From Spinacia oleracea (taxonomy: Eukaryota > Streptophyta > Magnoliopsida > Caryophyllales > Amaranthaceae), in assembly GCF_020520425.1 (NCBI RefSeq), contig NC_079490.1, forward strand, positions 868,001 to 932,000: a DNA stretch of 64,000 nt. The letters run 5' to 3'. Shown in pieces: positions 13,901 through 24,771 of the stretch. A program made the translations under genes and the position numbers. The notes under the pieces were generated by a model. It searched no databases. It was not told where the DNA came from and saw nothing but the letters and a program-made list of their open reading frames with translations. The number at the start of each line of letters is the position of its first letter. The stretch's first letter is position 1.

Positions 13901-14440
13901 TCGAGAGAGAATACAATACAAGCTTCCTAATTTCAACTTTACTGTATTGTGATCAATCAAAACCAGAATCCTTTTTTTGCTGTAGTTTCAACTTCATGTT
14001 ATTTTCAGAGATTATTATTAATGTTGGCTCAAGTTTTGACCATTGGAGTTATATTTGTTTCAACTTTATGTTATTTTCACAGATTCTTTTTGTTGGCTCA
14101 AGTTTTGACATTGGAGTTCCTTGTGATATGCACCAATTAATCTGTTTATAGTTGTGCTTTTGAACTATATTGTTTGAACTTGAAACTAGGTTGGACTTTG
14201 TTAACAGGTCTTCACTCTTGACTTTTAACCTAGTTGGGTGTGATTATAGTGTTTTTTTAATCTAAACTATATTTTTTTTCTGAACCAAGTTATGAACTGA
14301 TGATGATTAAAAATCTGTAACCAAGGTTTCGATCTGTGTTGATCTGTTTTCCATGTGCATATTCAAATTTGTGTGGCTTACATGCTTTGCATCTGTAATG
14401 ATGTGAGATTGGTCAACAATATCAGCACTAGAGTTGACTT
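13901..14440 (+). other. RPL10 3' region
   Basis: Contains the RPL10 3' UTR, with T-rich blocks and a direct repeat of a piece reading ttggctcaagttttgac at about 14023 and 14092. No further gene is seen. Confidence 0.4.
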
Positions 14441-14444
14441 TAGG

Positions 14445-14786
14445 TAAAGATGGAAATGGCCAGGCCGTATTTCGTACTGAGCCCAGGTGACTTGAGCCTG
14501 ACAGGTCCAGCCCGCACCAAGGCCGCTTAATACGTGCTGGGCTGGACCATTTTTTCAAAATCATGGCCCAGGCACAGCCCAAGCCCATGTGCTGGGATCA
14601 GTTTGGGTCGTCGTGTATGACCTATCTTTCACTCATTTTAATATGTTTTGTCGTGTCATGATTTTCCAAATAACTGAGGCTCGAGCCCATCACACGGTCC
14701 ATGGCTTTGTACTCGTGCCGGGCTGTGCTTTTTCCGTGCTTGTGTCGTTCCTCGGCTTGGCCTAGGCCAGTGCCATCTAGTTTCCC
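14445..14786. mobile_element. GC-rich element, diverged copy
   Basis: Starts with taaagatgg and ends with ccagtgccatctag, the inverted form of the same end. The interior carries ggcccaggc and gccggg words but is less regular than other copies. No clear target duplication was found. Confidence 0.4.
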
Positions 14787-14853
14787 CCTAGTGATAAGAC
14801 CATTAAAACATCTAGCTTCCCTCAATGTTTGTGCGAATGGTAAAATAACATTA

Positions 14854-15174
14854 CTCCCTCTGTCCCTTAATACTCGCATCGTTTTCCTTTTCGGGCCGTC
14901 CCTTAATACTTGCACCGTTTCTATAAATGGAAATTCTTACCGATATTATATTATTTCTTACACTTACTAACCCACCTACACCACTATTCCATACATAAAA
15001 TCATTTAAAAATTCACATACCCCACTCACCACTTCCCATCCCTTACACATTTCCCATTAACTATATTAAAAAAATACTCCACTATCAACTAACACTATTA
15101 AATTAATAAGTCAATTCAAGTGTCTTAAACTCTGCACCGGTCAAACCGGTGCGAATATTAAGGGACGGAGGGAG
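14854..15174. mobile_element. Stowaway MITE
   Basis: Terminal inverted repeats ctccctctgtcccttaatac and its complement (gtattaag-like, gggacggagggag) are flanked by TA on both sides. Size is 321 bp. This is the standard Tc1/mariner-derived MITE. Confidence 0.85.
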
Positions 15175-15737
15175 TACTCCGTAAAAAGGAACAGACGAAG
15201 TAATTACTTCTATAGTTCTATATACAGTACAAGAAAACACCAGCCATTCATTCAAGCATCAAAATTCAAGGTCAGTGTACAACTGTACAAGAATTTTTTG
15301 AATTTTTATGCCAATATTGATTACTCAAACGAGTCAAAATTACACCTAACCAAATAGTTGACTTTTTAGAGGATAAAAAAACCCTGAAACAAAATTGCTC
15401 CTCAAGTAGAACAAGCATTATGATCTATGATCATGAAACTGGTATGAAGTTTCTCCCTGAAATTGTCAACTATTAACAAAGCATCTGTTCCTTCGTTGAT
15501 TTGTATCGGCGTCATCTTCCAATGTTGGAAAACAACGTACGACATACTCCGTAATCTGCAAGCAAAGAATATCACATAGCAGTTCAGGAAAACACAATAT
15601 ACTTGGAGAATAAAAATACTATTTCCATCAGAAAAAACTATCTAGGATATTTAGAAAACTATCCATTGTTCTCTTACTATTTTTCTGCCATAACTACTGT
15701 GTCCCTTTTTTTTTGACAGAACTAATGTATTCATCCA
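15175..15737. other. intergenic upstream of the lectin-kinase pseudogene
   Basis: AT-rich with no supported gene. The piece ttttctgccataacta at about 15685 recurs at about 17382, so duplicated non-coding sequence flanks the pseudogene. Confidence 0.35.
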
Positions 15738-15811
15738 TCTGGTATGCCAAGATCCCTGATAAGGGCTTAGTCCTCAGCAACCCTAAAGGAACCCTCCTAT
15801 GGAGTGCCACT

Positions 15812-15885
15812 TAAAGATGGCTGTGGGCCGGGTCATGCTTCGGGTCGGGCCCACACTGTATTGTGCCGGGCTGAGAAGTTCAAAA
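15812..15885. mobile_element. GC-rich element fragment in the pseudogene
   Basis: Begins taaagatggctgtgggccgg, the same 20-base end as the element at 18583, and continues with cgggtcgggccc words. It interrupts the lectin-domain homology. The right limit is approximate and no opposite end is seen. Confidence 0.6.
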
Positions 15886-16469
15886 CAGGACCTCGTTCTC
15901 AATTCCAGAGACCTAACAACTGGTTATGCCTATGGTGCTTACTACACTAGTGGCACTAATAACCCAGCAAACCCGGAAAATGCAGGTCTGAGATTGGTCT
16001 ACAATGATTCTGGGTATATACTGAAAAAGGATGGGTCAAAGTATGATCTATTACCACCAGGAAATACAGTCCAATCAAAAGATTATTACCAGAGGGTAAC
16101 TTTGAGCTTTGATGGGGTTTTGACATGGTATTATGTCTCGAAAACTTCGGTTAGTGATGATTGGACCATGGTGCAGACAAGACCAGACAACATATGTACC
16201 ACAACAACAGGTTCACCCGAACCAGAATTAGGCAGTGGAATATGTGGGTTTAACAGCATTTGCAGCCTCGGAAAAGACAATAGGCCAACATGTAGCTGTC
16301 CACAAGGCTATTCTCTGCTAGATACTGATGATAACTTGATAAGCATGGAAGCTGTGTACCAAATTTCAATCAAGGTTTTTGTGAAGTACAAGGACAGGGT
16401 GTAGTCAAGGATGAATACAGGCTAGTCCAGCTTAGAAACACTAATTGGCCGTTTGGTGATTTTGCACGC

Positions 16470-16697
16470 TAGAGCTGATCAACATGGGCCCGGCCCGGTC
16501 CAACCCGAAATTAGAGGGTTTTAGGAAACGTAAAACTACACTTTTAGACTTTTAGTTATAAATTTGCCCCGGCCTGAAATCCCGCTGTTTCTGACCCGAA
16601 TTAGCGGGGCTTGGACACACAAAATCGACCCAAGATTGGCCCGACCCGGTCCGACATAATGGACCAGTTTTAAGGCCTCGGCCCGGCCCGAACCCGC
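16470..16697. mobile_element. GC-rich element flanked by a long direct duplication
   Basis: Starts tagagctgatcaacatgggc and continues with cccggcc words. It lies between two copies of pseudogene sequence: 16361-16469 and 16698-16794 both start aaatttcaatcaagg and run on to a gatt(t/a)tgcacg word, and differ by a small deletion. The second copy resumes the receptor homology. Confidence 0.7.
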
Positions 16698-17229
16698 AAA
16701 TTTCAATCAAGGTTTTTGTGAAGTACAAGGACAGGAATAAAGGCTAGTCCAGCTTAAAAACACTAATTGGCCGTTTGGTGATTATGCACGGCTTCAGCCT
16801 ATCAGTGCAGAGGGTTGTCAGAGTTCTTGTCTCGGTGACTGTTTCTGCGTTGCTGCCATTTACAGTGAATATGATTCCAGGTGTTGGAAGAAGAGGCTGC
16901 CACTCTCTAATGGAAGGAACGGAAGTGGGGTTACAGGGTTAACTTTTCTTAAGGTGGGGAATGGTAATCCTCCTGGAAAACTGAAATGCAAGAAGAAAAG
17001 TCCTGTAGTAAAAGCCCTGTTGAGTATATCTGTAAGTGTTAATTTCATTCTGATAAATGCAACTGTTTTGGGAATTTTCATCATGTATAAGAAAACTCGT
17101 TCTAAATTCCCAAAAGAGCGTCAGAGTAAAACTTTCAGAGAGTATAGTGGAGTCTGTTGCTTCAGATACAAGGAGCTTGAACATGCAACAAACGGGTTCA
17201 AGGACGAGATCGGAAGAGGGGCTTTTGGT

Positions 17230-18123
17230 AAGTGACATTAGTTTTATACTTTTATTAGCAAGCTTAGTAAGTGACAGTGTGAATCAGAAACCTAATTCCG
17301 AGAACTTAAGCTAGCCCGATGTAGCATTGTTGCCAATGTAGGAGTTAATGATTTGTTTCGGAACCATGGAAGTTCTCCTCCTATTTTTCTGCCATAACTA
17401 ATGGTCTTGTTTCTTTTTTGAGGGAACAAATGTCTTCATCTTATCATAAAGTGTCTTATACCACCATATTTGTAAAACAAAAAAAAACACAAATAAGATA
17501 ATAGAAATTGTGTTGATAAATGATAATACTTACTGGAGGAAGATTTTTGAACAGAACTGTACAGGCATGAAGGTTGTTCTGAGGAGGTATCAATACCAAG
17601 TTCTGTTTTCATTTTGATGGAGACACGAGTTTAGTTGCTGGGAATCTTCACATTTGCACAATCTGAACCACAAGAATGAATGATCAACACAGAACGTTAG
17701 CACTTAGCAGACTTATCATATTCATATGTGGAAAACTATGAAAAGACTAAAACATACCTCGTATAAGCTAGCTGTAGCCAAATGGAGCGACATTCAAGGA
17801 CTTGGTAGCTGCACAAGAACGATAATTAAGCACTCAGTAGAGAAAACTTGCAGGAAGTACACAAGGACAAGAGTAAAATCAGTTTCTATTTTTCTCTAAA
17901 AGAAAACTGTAAGCTTTATTTCAGAGACAACCATGTTTTGTTCTCAGAAAAACAACCAGAAGATTGCTGCTAAGTGATGGAATCCACAATATAGTACAAA
18001 CCTCTCGTGACTCAGAACTCTGAAGGATAACAGATATCAGTATATCACTAGACGAACAAAGTAACTAACGATGTTGATCTAAAAATCGGGAAAATGAAAC
18101 ACCGGGAATCAAACAACTGACAC
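17230..18123. other. intergenic between the two lectin-kinase copies
   Basis: No kinase sequence follows the pseudogene break. AT-rich with repeats of duplicated flank sequence; I see no gene. Confidence 0.35.
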
Positions 18124-18240
18124 GTGAACAACAATACCATAGTCTTTACTCTTTACCCCAAAAGGATGGAGTCGGCTACATGGACAAGATGTCCTCCCCA
18201 TGTATCAATCACGAAGGATACTTCTCCTCAATTCACCCTT
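18124..18240 (-). mobile_element. SINE 3' end (TS/Au-like)
   Basis: On the minus strand the sequence has catgtagccgactccat and ends in a run of ttgttgtt, the hallmark of plant SINE 3' ends with a TTG tail. The 5' polymerase III box region is not evident, so it is probably truncated. Confidence 0.5.
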
Positions 18241-18282
18241 CTCCAACATAATAATACATATAAAAAACTAAGATTGTTCCAG

Positions 18283-18380
18283 GTAGACCTGATCAAAATG
18301 TGGGCCGGGTTCGGGCAGGGTCACGCCTTAAAAACTCTTCCCATTAGGTCGTGCCAAACTTCGGGCCAAATTTTTCTTTA
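18283..18380. mobile_element. GC-rich element fragment
   Basis: Begins gtagacctgatcaaaatgtg, followed by ggccgggttcgggcaggg words. It shares the tagagctgatcaa-type end seen at 324 and 16470. The right end is unclear. Confidence 0.5.
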
Positions 18381-18582
18381 GGACTCCTCATTCTTCACCA
18401 GAGAAAAAGGAGCGCGATCTCTGGTCCATCTTTTTTACATGGACACACCATTCGGGTCACTGGGTTATCAAAATCAAATTAGCAGACTTGTGTTTAAGCT
18501 CTAACCTCTAACAGTAATCTCCAGCTATATAACAAGTATAATGAAAATAAAAGCAGTTTAAGCTACGCTTACTACTCCATAA

Positions 18583-18769
18583 TAAAGATGGCTGTGGGCC
18601 GGTGTGGGCCGGGCTTCGGGCTTGGTCCATGCAAAGCCCACTTTGCATCATGTCGGGATGAAAATTTTCATAATAGGTCCCGGTCCGGGCCATCGTGTCT
18701 AAGCCTAAGTTTACTAAATTAAGCATGTGTTGTCGGGCCTCATGCCGGCCCGGCCCACAGCCATCTTTA
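18583..18769. mobile_element. GC-rich MITE with perfect 20-bp inverted ends
   Basis: The left end taaagatggctgtgggccgg is matched exactly, inverted, at 18750-18769. The 187-bp element is packed with ggcccggcc words and has no ORF. It is the cleanest member of the taaagatgg subgroup. The flanking octamers are only weakly alike. Confidence 0.8.
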
Positions 18770-19536
18770 TCCTTACATTAGGAGTCCAGGAACTATTCTT
18801 TTTGCATATTAGGCGAGTATTGGAAGTAACAAGCAAGTTTGTCTTATGCAGAAGACTTGTTAACTGACAGCATTTGTCCTATGCAGAAGACTTGTTAATT
18901 GACAGCAAGTTGAAAAGTCATTAGAGACAAGCAAGAACCATATTCATTTTTTTTGGGTACATTTCTACCATGTAAAATGACATCATTTTCCATGGCTTAT
19001 AATGCTAACCACATACTAAGTATAGAGGAATGCTAAACCTCAAGTGGCTTGTATCCATATGGACACAAGTAACCTAAATACAACCATCTTGAGTACCAAT
19101 ACAAAATATGTCAGTACCAAAATATGTCCATACCAAGTCGTTCAATGACCTGCATAGCATATCTTTAAACCGCATTACCAACATTATGTATGGACGACTT
19201 GGTCAAGTTAGAAAAAGAGTTCACCTACAGCCTATTGCAAGAACACTATTGCAAACTCAATTCGAAGAAGAAATGTGGGAACAGGTTCAATCATACAAAT
19301 ACAGATGACAAAGTTTTGAGTGGCTGGAAAACCTTCCCACAACTGCCCTCGACCAAAAGAACAGCTCAACATTAAACAGAAAGTGGGTCAGGGAGTATAC
19401 TTTTCAAATTTTCCACTTGGAAGACTCTAGACTAGAGAAGTCATCCTAGTCTCCTCACTACATATGAGCCAATTCTTCATCTGGTTCACAATAAAAAATA
19501 AAAAAATAACAAAAAATATACATACCTTGTTTAGCA
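18770..19536. other. upstream region of the lectin receptor kinase
   Basis: Should include the promoter and leader of the gene starting at 19537. A 30-bp direct repeat around gcagaagacttgttaa occurs near 18847 and 18883. No other gene is seen. Confidence 0.35.
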
Positions 19537-22206
19537 ATGGCGTGGCCTCCATCATTTATCCTTTTCTCCTTCTTCTTTACACTCTTACTCCTACAATCAT
19601 CATCATCAATTGCTGCACAAACTGGTAGCCAAATAACAGTTGGCCAATCTCTCAAAGCCACCGGCAATAATGGTTCGTCATTGCTTTCCCCTTCAGGCGA
19701 TTTTGCCTTTGGTTTTCATCAATTTCCTAACAACAACAATCTCTTCTTGCTTGCCATCTGGTACGCCAAGATTCCTGATACCATAGTTTGGTATGCGAAT
19801 GATGGTAATCCTGTTCCCCAAGGTTCATCAGTCAAGATAACTGCTATCGAGGGCTTAGTTCTCAATGACCCTCAAGGAACTCCTCTATGGAATACAACTG
19901 ATGGGTTAAGTGGTGGAGCTGTTGTTAACTATGGTTTTATGAATGATACTGGGAATTTTGTGCTCAAAGGTAGTGTTAGACTATGTCTTTCAGTCGGTCA
20001 AACCCCTTACTGCAACGCCCCAACACGGGGATCCGTATATGTCTAGAGAGTACTATATAAACTCTCTAGGTTATAATCTAGTTGTATTTTGTAATATGTA
20101 CTCCTCAATATGCTATTTATAATCTTTCTTGCTTCTGTGATAACAGGTAGCAACACTGATGATGCAGTTTGGGAGAGCTTTGACCATCCCACAGATACTT
20201 TGCTTCCTACCCAGATTATGACAGTGGGAAGCAAGGTCGATTCCCGGCGATCAGAAACCAATTTTACGAAAGGGAGGTTCCAACTACGCTTTCAAGATGA
20301 TGGAAACTTAGTCCTAATCACAAGGGACATAGAAACTGATTTTTCCAATGGGAATTACTATGCTAGTGGCACTGATGACGAAACAAACCCAGGAAATGCT
20401 GGTGACAGAGTGATTTACAACGAGTCAGGGGATTTGTATATACATAGAAAGAACGGTTCAAGGTTTGATCTCACACCAGCAGAAAAGTTAGTCTCATCCA
20501 AGGCTAATTATCAGAGAGTAACACTGGACTATGATGGGGTCTTGACCTGGTATTATCACCCGAAAACCTTCGCAGCCAACAATGGTGTCTGGTGGTCCAA
20601 TATTCAGTCAATCCCCGATAACATATGCACATCAGTTCTTGGAGGAGTTGGCAGTGGCGCGTGTGGGTATAACAGCATTTGCAGCATTGATGATGGGGAC
20701 AAAAGGCCAAGATGTCAATGCCCACCATATTATTCTCTGATGGACCCTAATGATACATACAGCAGCTGCATACCGAATTTCAAGCAAGACAGTTGTGATG
20801 ATGAGAAAGGCGTGCAGGGTACTGCGGCTACCAAAGATGAATATAAGCTAGTTCAGCTTCGAAATATTGATTGGCCATTAGCAGACTACGCACAGCTTGA
20901 GCCTTGCAGTGAAGAAGAATGCAAGACTTCTTGTGTAAATGATTGTTTCTGTGGTGCTGCAATTTTCAGAGAAAATACACAAACTTGTTGGAAGAAGAAG
21001 CTGCCACTCTCCAATGGGAAACAGGATAGCGGAGTAAATAGGTTAGCTTGGCTTAAGGTGGGGAATGGAAATGGTTCCAACGACGACCCAGTAAATCCTA
21101 CATTTGCAACTCCATATAAATACAAGAAGGATCGGGTATCTGTAGCACTATTTGGTAGCTCTGTATGTGTTAATTTCCTTCTGCTGAGTGCTATTGTTAT
21201 AGGGATTTGCTTCATGTATAACAACAAGCATTCCAGATTGCTTGATGAACATCATCAGAGAAGTAAAACTCTTAGTGAGTATAGTAGCGTCCATTGCTTC
21301 AGCTACAAAGAGCTCGCAAATGCGACAGATGGGTTCAAGAAAGAGATAGGACGAGGGTCTTTTGGCACGGTTTTCAGAGGGAAGATCGGAGGAGGAGGAG
21401 CTTCTATTATGGTAGCTGTCAAAAGATTAGATCGAATATATAAGGATTCTGACAAGGAATTTAAAACTGAAGTGAATGTGATTGGTCAGACTCATCACAA
21501 AAATTTGGTTCGGTTTATAGGATTTTGCAAGGAAGAAGATCAACGGTTACTGGTATATGAATATATGAACAATGGTACCGTGGCAGATTACCTTTTCGGT
21601 GATTTTAGGCCAAGCTGGACTTCAAGGATTCAAATTGCACAAGGGATTGCAAGGGGACTCTTGTATTTGCACGAGGAATGCAGCACACAGATCATCCATT
21701 GTGATATAAAGCCGCAGAACATACTTCTTGATGATTACTATAATGCCCGAATATCTGACTTTGGTATGGCAAAGCTTTTGGTTTTAAACCAGACCCATAC
21801 AAATACTGCAGTAAGAGGGACTAAAGGGTACCTTGCCCCTGAATGGTTCAGAAACAAGCCAGTGACAGTAAAAGTGGATGTGTACAGTTTTGGGGTTTTG
21901 TTGTTGGAGATCATATGTTGTAGAAGAAGTGTGTGCATGGATATCAGTGGGGAGGGAGCGATTCTGACAGACTGGGCATTCGATTGTTTTGAATCTAACA
22001 GATTAGAAGCTCTTGTTGAGGGCGATATGGAAGCACTTAATGAGACGCTGCAACTAGAGAGGTTTGTAATGGTTGCTTTATGGTGTGTACAGGAAGACCC
22101 AGGCCTAAGACCTACAATGAAAAGGGTTATACAGATGCTTGAGGGTGTTGCTGAAGTGGCTAGACCACCTTGTCTGACCTCATTTTCAGTTACCACCCAA
22201 CCTTAA
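19537..22206 (+). CDS. G-type lectin S-receptor-like Ser/Thr kinase (LECRK/RLK1 type)
   Basis: Plasma-membrane receptor kinase. Proposed exons are 19537-19969 and 20147-22206, giving 830 residues, normal for the family. In order: signal peptide (1-26, a run of L and S after MAWPPS), B-lectin domain (about 30-150), S-domain with EGF-like cysteines (about 309-352, CGYNSICSIDDG), PAN-like region (about 370-430), membrane span (about 474-502), and kinase (about 530-810). The kinase has GRGSFGTV, VAVKRL, HCDIKPQN (about 660) and DFGMAKL (about 681), then LAPEW. The cysteine before the catalytic aspartate makes it a non-RD kinase, a type common in immune receptors. The 177-bp intron is a solo LTR plus target duplication; if it is retained, translation stops at 20046 after 169 residues. 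Ligand unknown. Tandem paralogue of the pseudogene at 15738. Confidence 0.88.
19974..20145 (+). mobile_element. solo LTR (172 bp) acting as a probable intron
   Basis: Starts tgttagactatg and ends gtgataaca (TG...CA with tgtta/taaca ends), flanked by exact 5-bp duplications ggtag at 19969-19973 and 20146-20150. It contains tatataaa at 20054-20061. The duplication supplies a gt donor on the left. On the right the last CA of the LTR plus the first G of the duplication makes a cag acceptor behind a T/C-rich tract. Removal of 19970-20146 restores the receptor sequence exactly (KGSNTDD). Probably of copia or TRIM origin. Confidence 0.85.
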
Positions 22207-22984
22207 ATCCTTCTGGGTTATCTAGGTTAATCACCTGTTTTCCTACTAGTTCTAATACAAAATAAAAACCATCTTTGAGCTAGTTTCTCAATTGTATCAG
22301 GTAGAATTCTCGTTCAAAATAAAGCAACTTATATCCCCTAGATACGACCATTGTATACAGTATCAGCTTTGTGATAGTTTTCAAATGAATTTCTAATGAC
22401 ATCCAAGACAAGGCATTGAAATGCAAAAATGGACATCCATTTCTCAGAATAGAACATTTTTTATGATGCAGAAAATACTGTTGTAATTTCAAATGAACTT
22501 CCAAATTATTTGAAAAAAACACAAATACATGTCACCAATTCTTACTGCACTCATCAAAATACCGCAGATAAATCACACTGAAAATGAATCCGTAGTTAAC
22601 ATCTGAATGATAAATTCATCAAACATCATGCAACACTGAAAGAGCATCATAAAGGTTGCATAAAAAGATAGCACTCAAGAATACAGGGAAGCAACCTATG
22701 AAACAATCAAATAACAAATAACAAAATAAGCTACTCCGTTCACATGATCAAACAAAAGAATTACGCAACAATGAATCAAATCGCATAAAAGCACTTTTAA
22801 GTTTTACCACGACGAATTAGGCAGCATTTACCTCAATGGAATCTCCAATTGTTAAGTAGACATGGCAACTGAAATTTGCTAATCTGCAAGCAGTAAATCA
22901 TCCAAACATGATTCTTGACAAACTAAAAATAAACTATATCTTCATTTTCTATGACCTCAAATTCAAGAGATGAATTCTTTTTTG
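22207..22984. other. intergenic between the receptor kinase and PPR genes
   Basis: Convergent 3' ends: the receptor 3' UTR on the plus strand (aataaaa at about 22260) and the PPR 3' UTR on the minus strand. AT-rich, no gene. Confidence 0.4.
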
Positions 22985-24619
22985 TCAAAGGCTGAATCCA
23001 GGCTTCTTATAAACGCCTATTCCCTTCATCAACTTCCTAACATTTTGAACTCCTTGCCACTCTTCTCCAGCCGCATGTATGTTCGACAATGTCACAAGTG
23101 CTCCAGGCTTCTTCCAGGCTGCTTTCAGAAGACTGTCAGCCATTTTTTCAGCTAGATCTCTTCTTCCATGTATATTACACCCATTGAAGAAAGCCCCAAA
23201 AATCGATTCTGTAGCTTCCATTGGCATCCTTTTTATCAATTCATAAGCTTCTTCTACCTCCCCAGCACGGGATAATAGGTCAACAACACAAGCATAGTGC
23301 TCCTTGTTGGCCTCAACCTGATATTTCTCTTTCATAGACCTAAAGATTTCCATGGCCTTTTCAACTAACCCACCATGGCTGCAAGCGGAAAGAACACAAA
23401 CTAAAGTCACTTCATTTGGCTGGAAACCCTGTTCTTGCATTTCTTCAAACAATCGCAGGGACTCAAAAACAACACCGTTCTTCCCAAGGCATCCAATTAT
23501 AACATTCCATAATGCAACATTCCGGACAAGAGTTCCCTCAAATACGTTTTTAGCAGCTTTAACACTTCCAGATTTCGAGTACATGTCAATAAGAGCACTA
23601 GCTACATAGACGTTGACTTCAAGGGACAGTCTACATATCAAGCCATGAAGTTCCCTTCCTCTTTGGGGTGATCCAATCAATCCACAAACTGGAAGCAGCC
23701 CTGTTACGGTTACATGATTGGGTCTGATTCCAGCTATTAACATCTCCCTAAACAATTTAAGAGCCTCAAATGGGTGTTTGCTGCGAGAAAAACCAGAAAT
23801 CAATGCGTTCCAAGTAATCAAGTCACAACACAACCCTTCCCTATTCATTCTAGAGAAAAGTTCAAGAGCACCATCGCGATCTCCACTCTGAGCATACCCA
23901 GTTATTATCGCGTTCCATGTGAAATCATTTGGCTCAAACCCTTCCAGCTTCATCTGCTCAAACAATGCTATTGCTTCATTGAGTTTCCCTGTATTACAAT
24001 ATCCAGAAATCATGGATGTCCAAGACGCGATATCTTTACTCGACATTCTGTCAAAGAGCCTCCTAGCATATTGTGTGTTACCACATTTACAGTACATATC
24101 AACCAAAGCATTGCAAACTAATGCATCACACTCAAAACCCATTTTATTCATCACAGCATGAACTCCCCTTCCCTTATTCAAATCCAACAAACCAACACAA
24201 GATTTCAAGACAAACGAAAGTGTATACTTATTAGGTAAGGTTCCCATCTTTTGCATCAAAGAAAAATACCCAATTGCCTCCTGATAATTCCCATGGAAAG
24301 ACATAACTGAAATCATCCAATTGAAAGCGAAAACATTTGGGTTTGGCATTTTATCAAACAGTTGGTGTGCATACCTCAGATTACCACAACTAGCATACAC
24401 ACCCAGAATCTTTGCATCCAATGACATTCTGGACACATCAGTCCCAGATATTATCAACATCCCATGAATTTTCTTGGCTGAATATGATGCCTTTGCCTTG
24501 GTGCATCTCTGTAAAATTGAGCAAACTTCATCATATGACAACTTATATGAACTAAACAATGCTGATAAATTCAATAGCTTTGTATTCATCATTTCATTGC
24601 ATCTTTGGAATTCTAACAA
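22985..24619 (-). CDS. PLS-class pentatricopeptide repeat protein
   Basis: 544-residue intronless PPR protein, expected to bind organelle RNA. About a dozen repeats run from residue 60 onward. Clear units include VCNALVDMYCKCGNTQYARRL, DIASWTSMISGYCNTGKLNEA, FTWNAIITGYAQSGDRDGAL, ITWNALISGFSRSKHPFEAL and VYVASALIDMYSKSGSVKAA, alternating P, L and S types. The end (HYACVVDLLSRAGEVEEAYEL, then GVYKKPGFSL) is an E-type tail with no DYW domain, so any editing role would need a partner. PLS-E proteins mostly specify C-to-U editing sites in plastids or mitochondria. The N-terminus is not a strong transit peptide by eye. It may correspond to Arabidopsis At5g59600, from memory only. The start lies 70 bp downstream of a tRNA gene. 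Confidence 0.9.
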   Translation of the reverse strand: MLEFQRCNEMMNTKLLNLSALFSSYKLSYDEVCSILQRCTKAKASYSAKKIHGMLIISGTDVSRMSLDAKILGVYASCGNLRYAHQLFDKMPNPNVFAFNWMISVMSFHGNYQEAIGYFSLMQKMGTLPNKYTLSFVLKSCVGLLDLNKGRGVHAVMNKMGFECDALVCNALVDMYCKCGNTQYARRLFDRMSSKDIASWTSMISGYCNTGKLNEAIALFEQMKLEGFEPNDFTWNAIITGYAQSGDRDGALELFSRMNREGLCCDLITWNALISGFSRSKHPFEALKLFREMLIAGIRPNHVTVTGLLPVCGLIGSPQRGRELHGLICRLSLEVNVYVASALIDMYSKSGSVKAAKNVFEGTLVRNVALWNVIIGCLGKNGVVFESLRLFEEMQEQGFQPNEVTLVCVLSACSHGGLVEKAMEIFRSMKEKYQVEANKEHYACVVDLLSRAGEVEEAYELIKRMPMEATESIFGAFFNGCNIHGRRDLAEKMADSLLKAAWKKPGALVTLSNIHAAGEEWQGVQNVRKLMKGIGVYKKPGFSL

Positions 24620-24681
24620 AAATTCAGATAATTTCTGGGAGAAAATATGATATTGAATAGCAAAAAGGAAAAGGGGAAAAC

Positions 24682-24689
24682 AAAAAAAA
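24682..24689 (-). terminator. polymerase III terminator of tRNA-Ser
   Basis: Eight T residues on the minus strand immediately after the tRNA discriminator base, a standard Pol III stop. Confidence 0.7.
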
Positions 24690-24771
24690 CGTCGCCTGAG
24701 AGATTCGAACTCTCGCGGGGAAACCCCATGTACTTAGCAGGCACACGCCTTAACCACTCGGCCAAAGCGAC
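24690..24771 (-). tRNA. trnS-GCU: tRNA-Ser (GCU)
   Basis: 82-nt class II tRNA on the minus strand. The acceptor stem GTCGCTT pairs with AGGCGAC (one G-T), followed by discriminator G at 24690. Box A is TGGCCGAGTGG and box B is GTTCGAATC. The anticodon loop CTGCTAA gives anticodon GCT. A long variable arm (ggggtttcccc) confirms serine. No intron and no encoded CCA, as expected for a nuclear gene. Confidence 0.95.

Larger units (their letters stand above)
15738..17229 (+). pseudogene. G-type lectin S-receptor kinase pseudogene
   Basis: It is a broken paralogue of the gene at 19537-22206. Matching parts are a short lectin-domain piece (15738-15811), the S-domain and EGF-like region (15890-16340, with YYQRVTLSFDGVLTWYY and CGFNSICSLG), the PAN-like part (16790-16930), a membrane span (about 17010-17085), and the juxtamembrane region up to the kinase glycine loop (EIGRGAFG). 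Homology stops there; the rest of the kinase is absent. It lacks about 66 bp within the lectin domain and more before the S-domain, has a frameshift near 16340, and carries two GC-rich insertions. The piece around the second insertion is duplicated. It is not translatable as a receptor. Confidence 0.85.

Noticed and set aside
19537-20046. Separate 169-residue secreted lectin gene
   Set aside because: Its last 25 codons lie in the solo LTR; the natural reading is exon 1 of the receptor kinase, although an unspliced product is possible.
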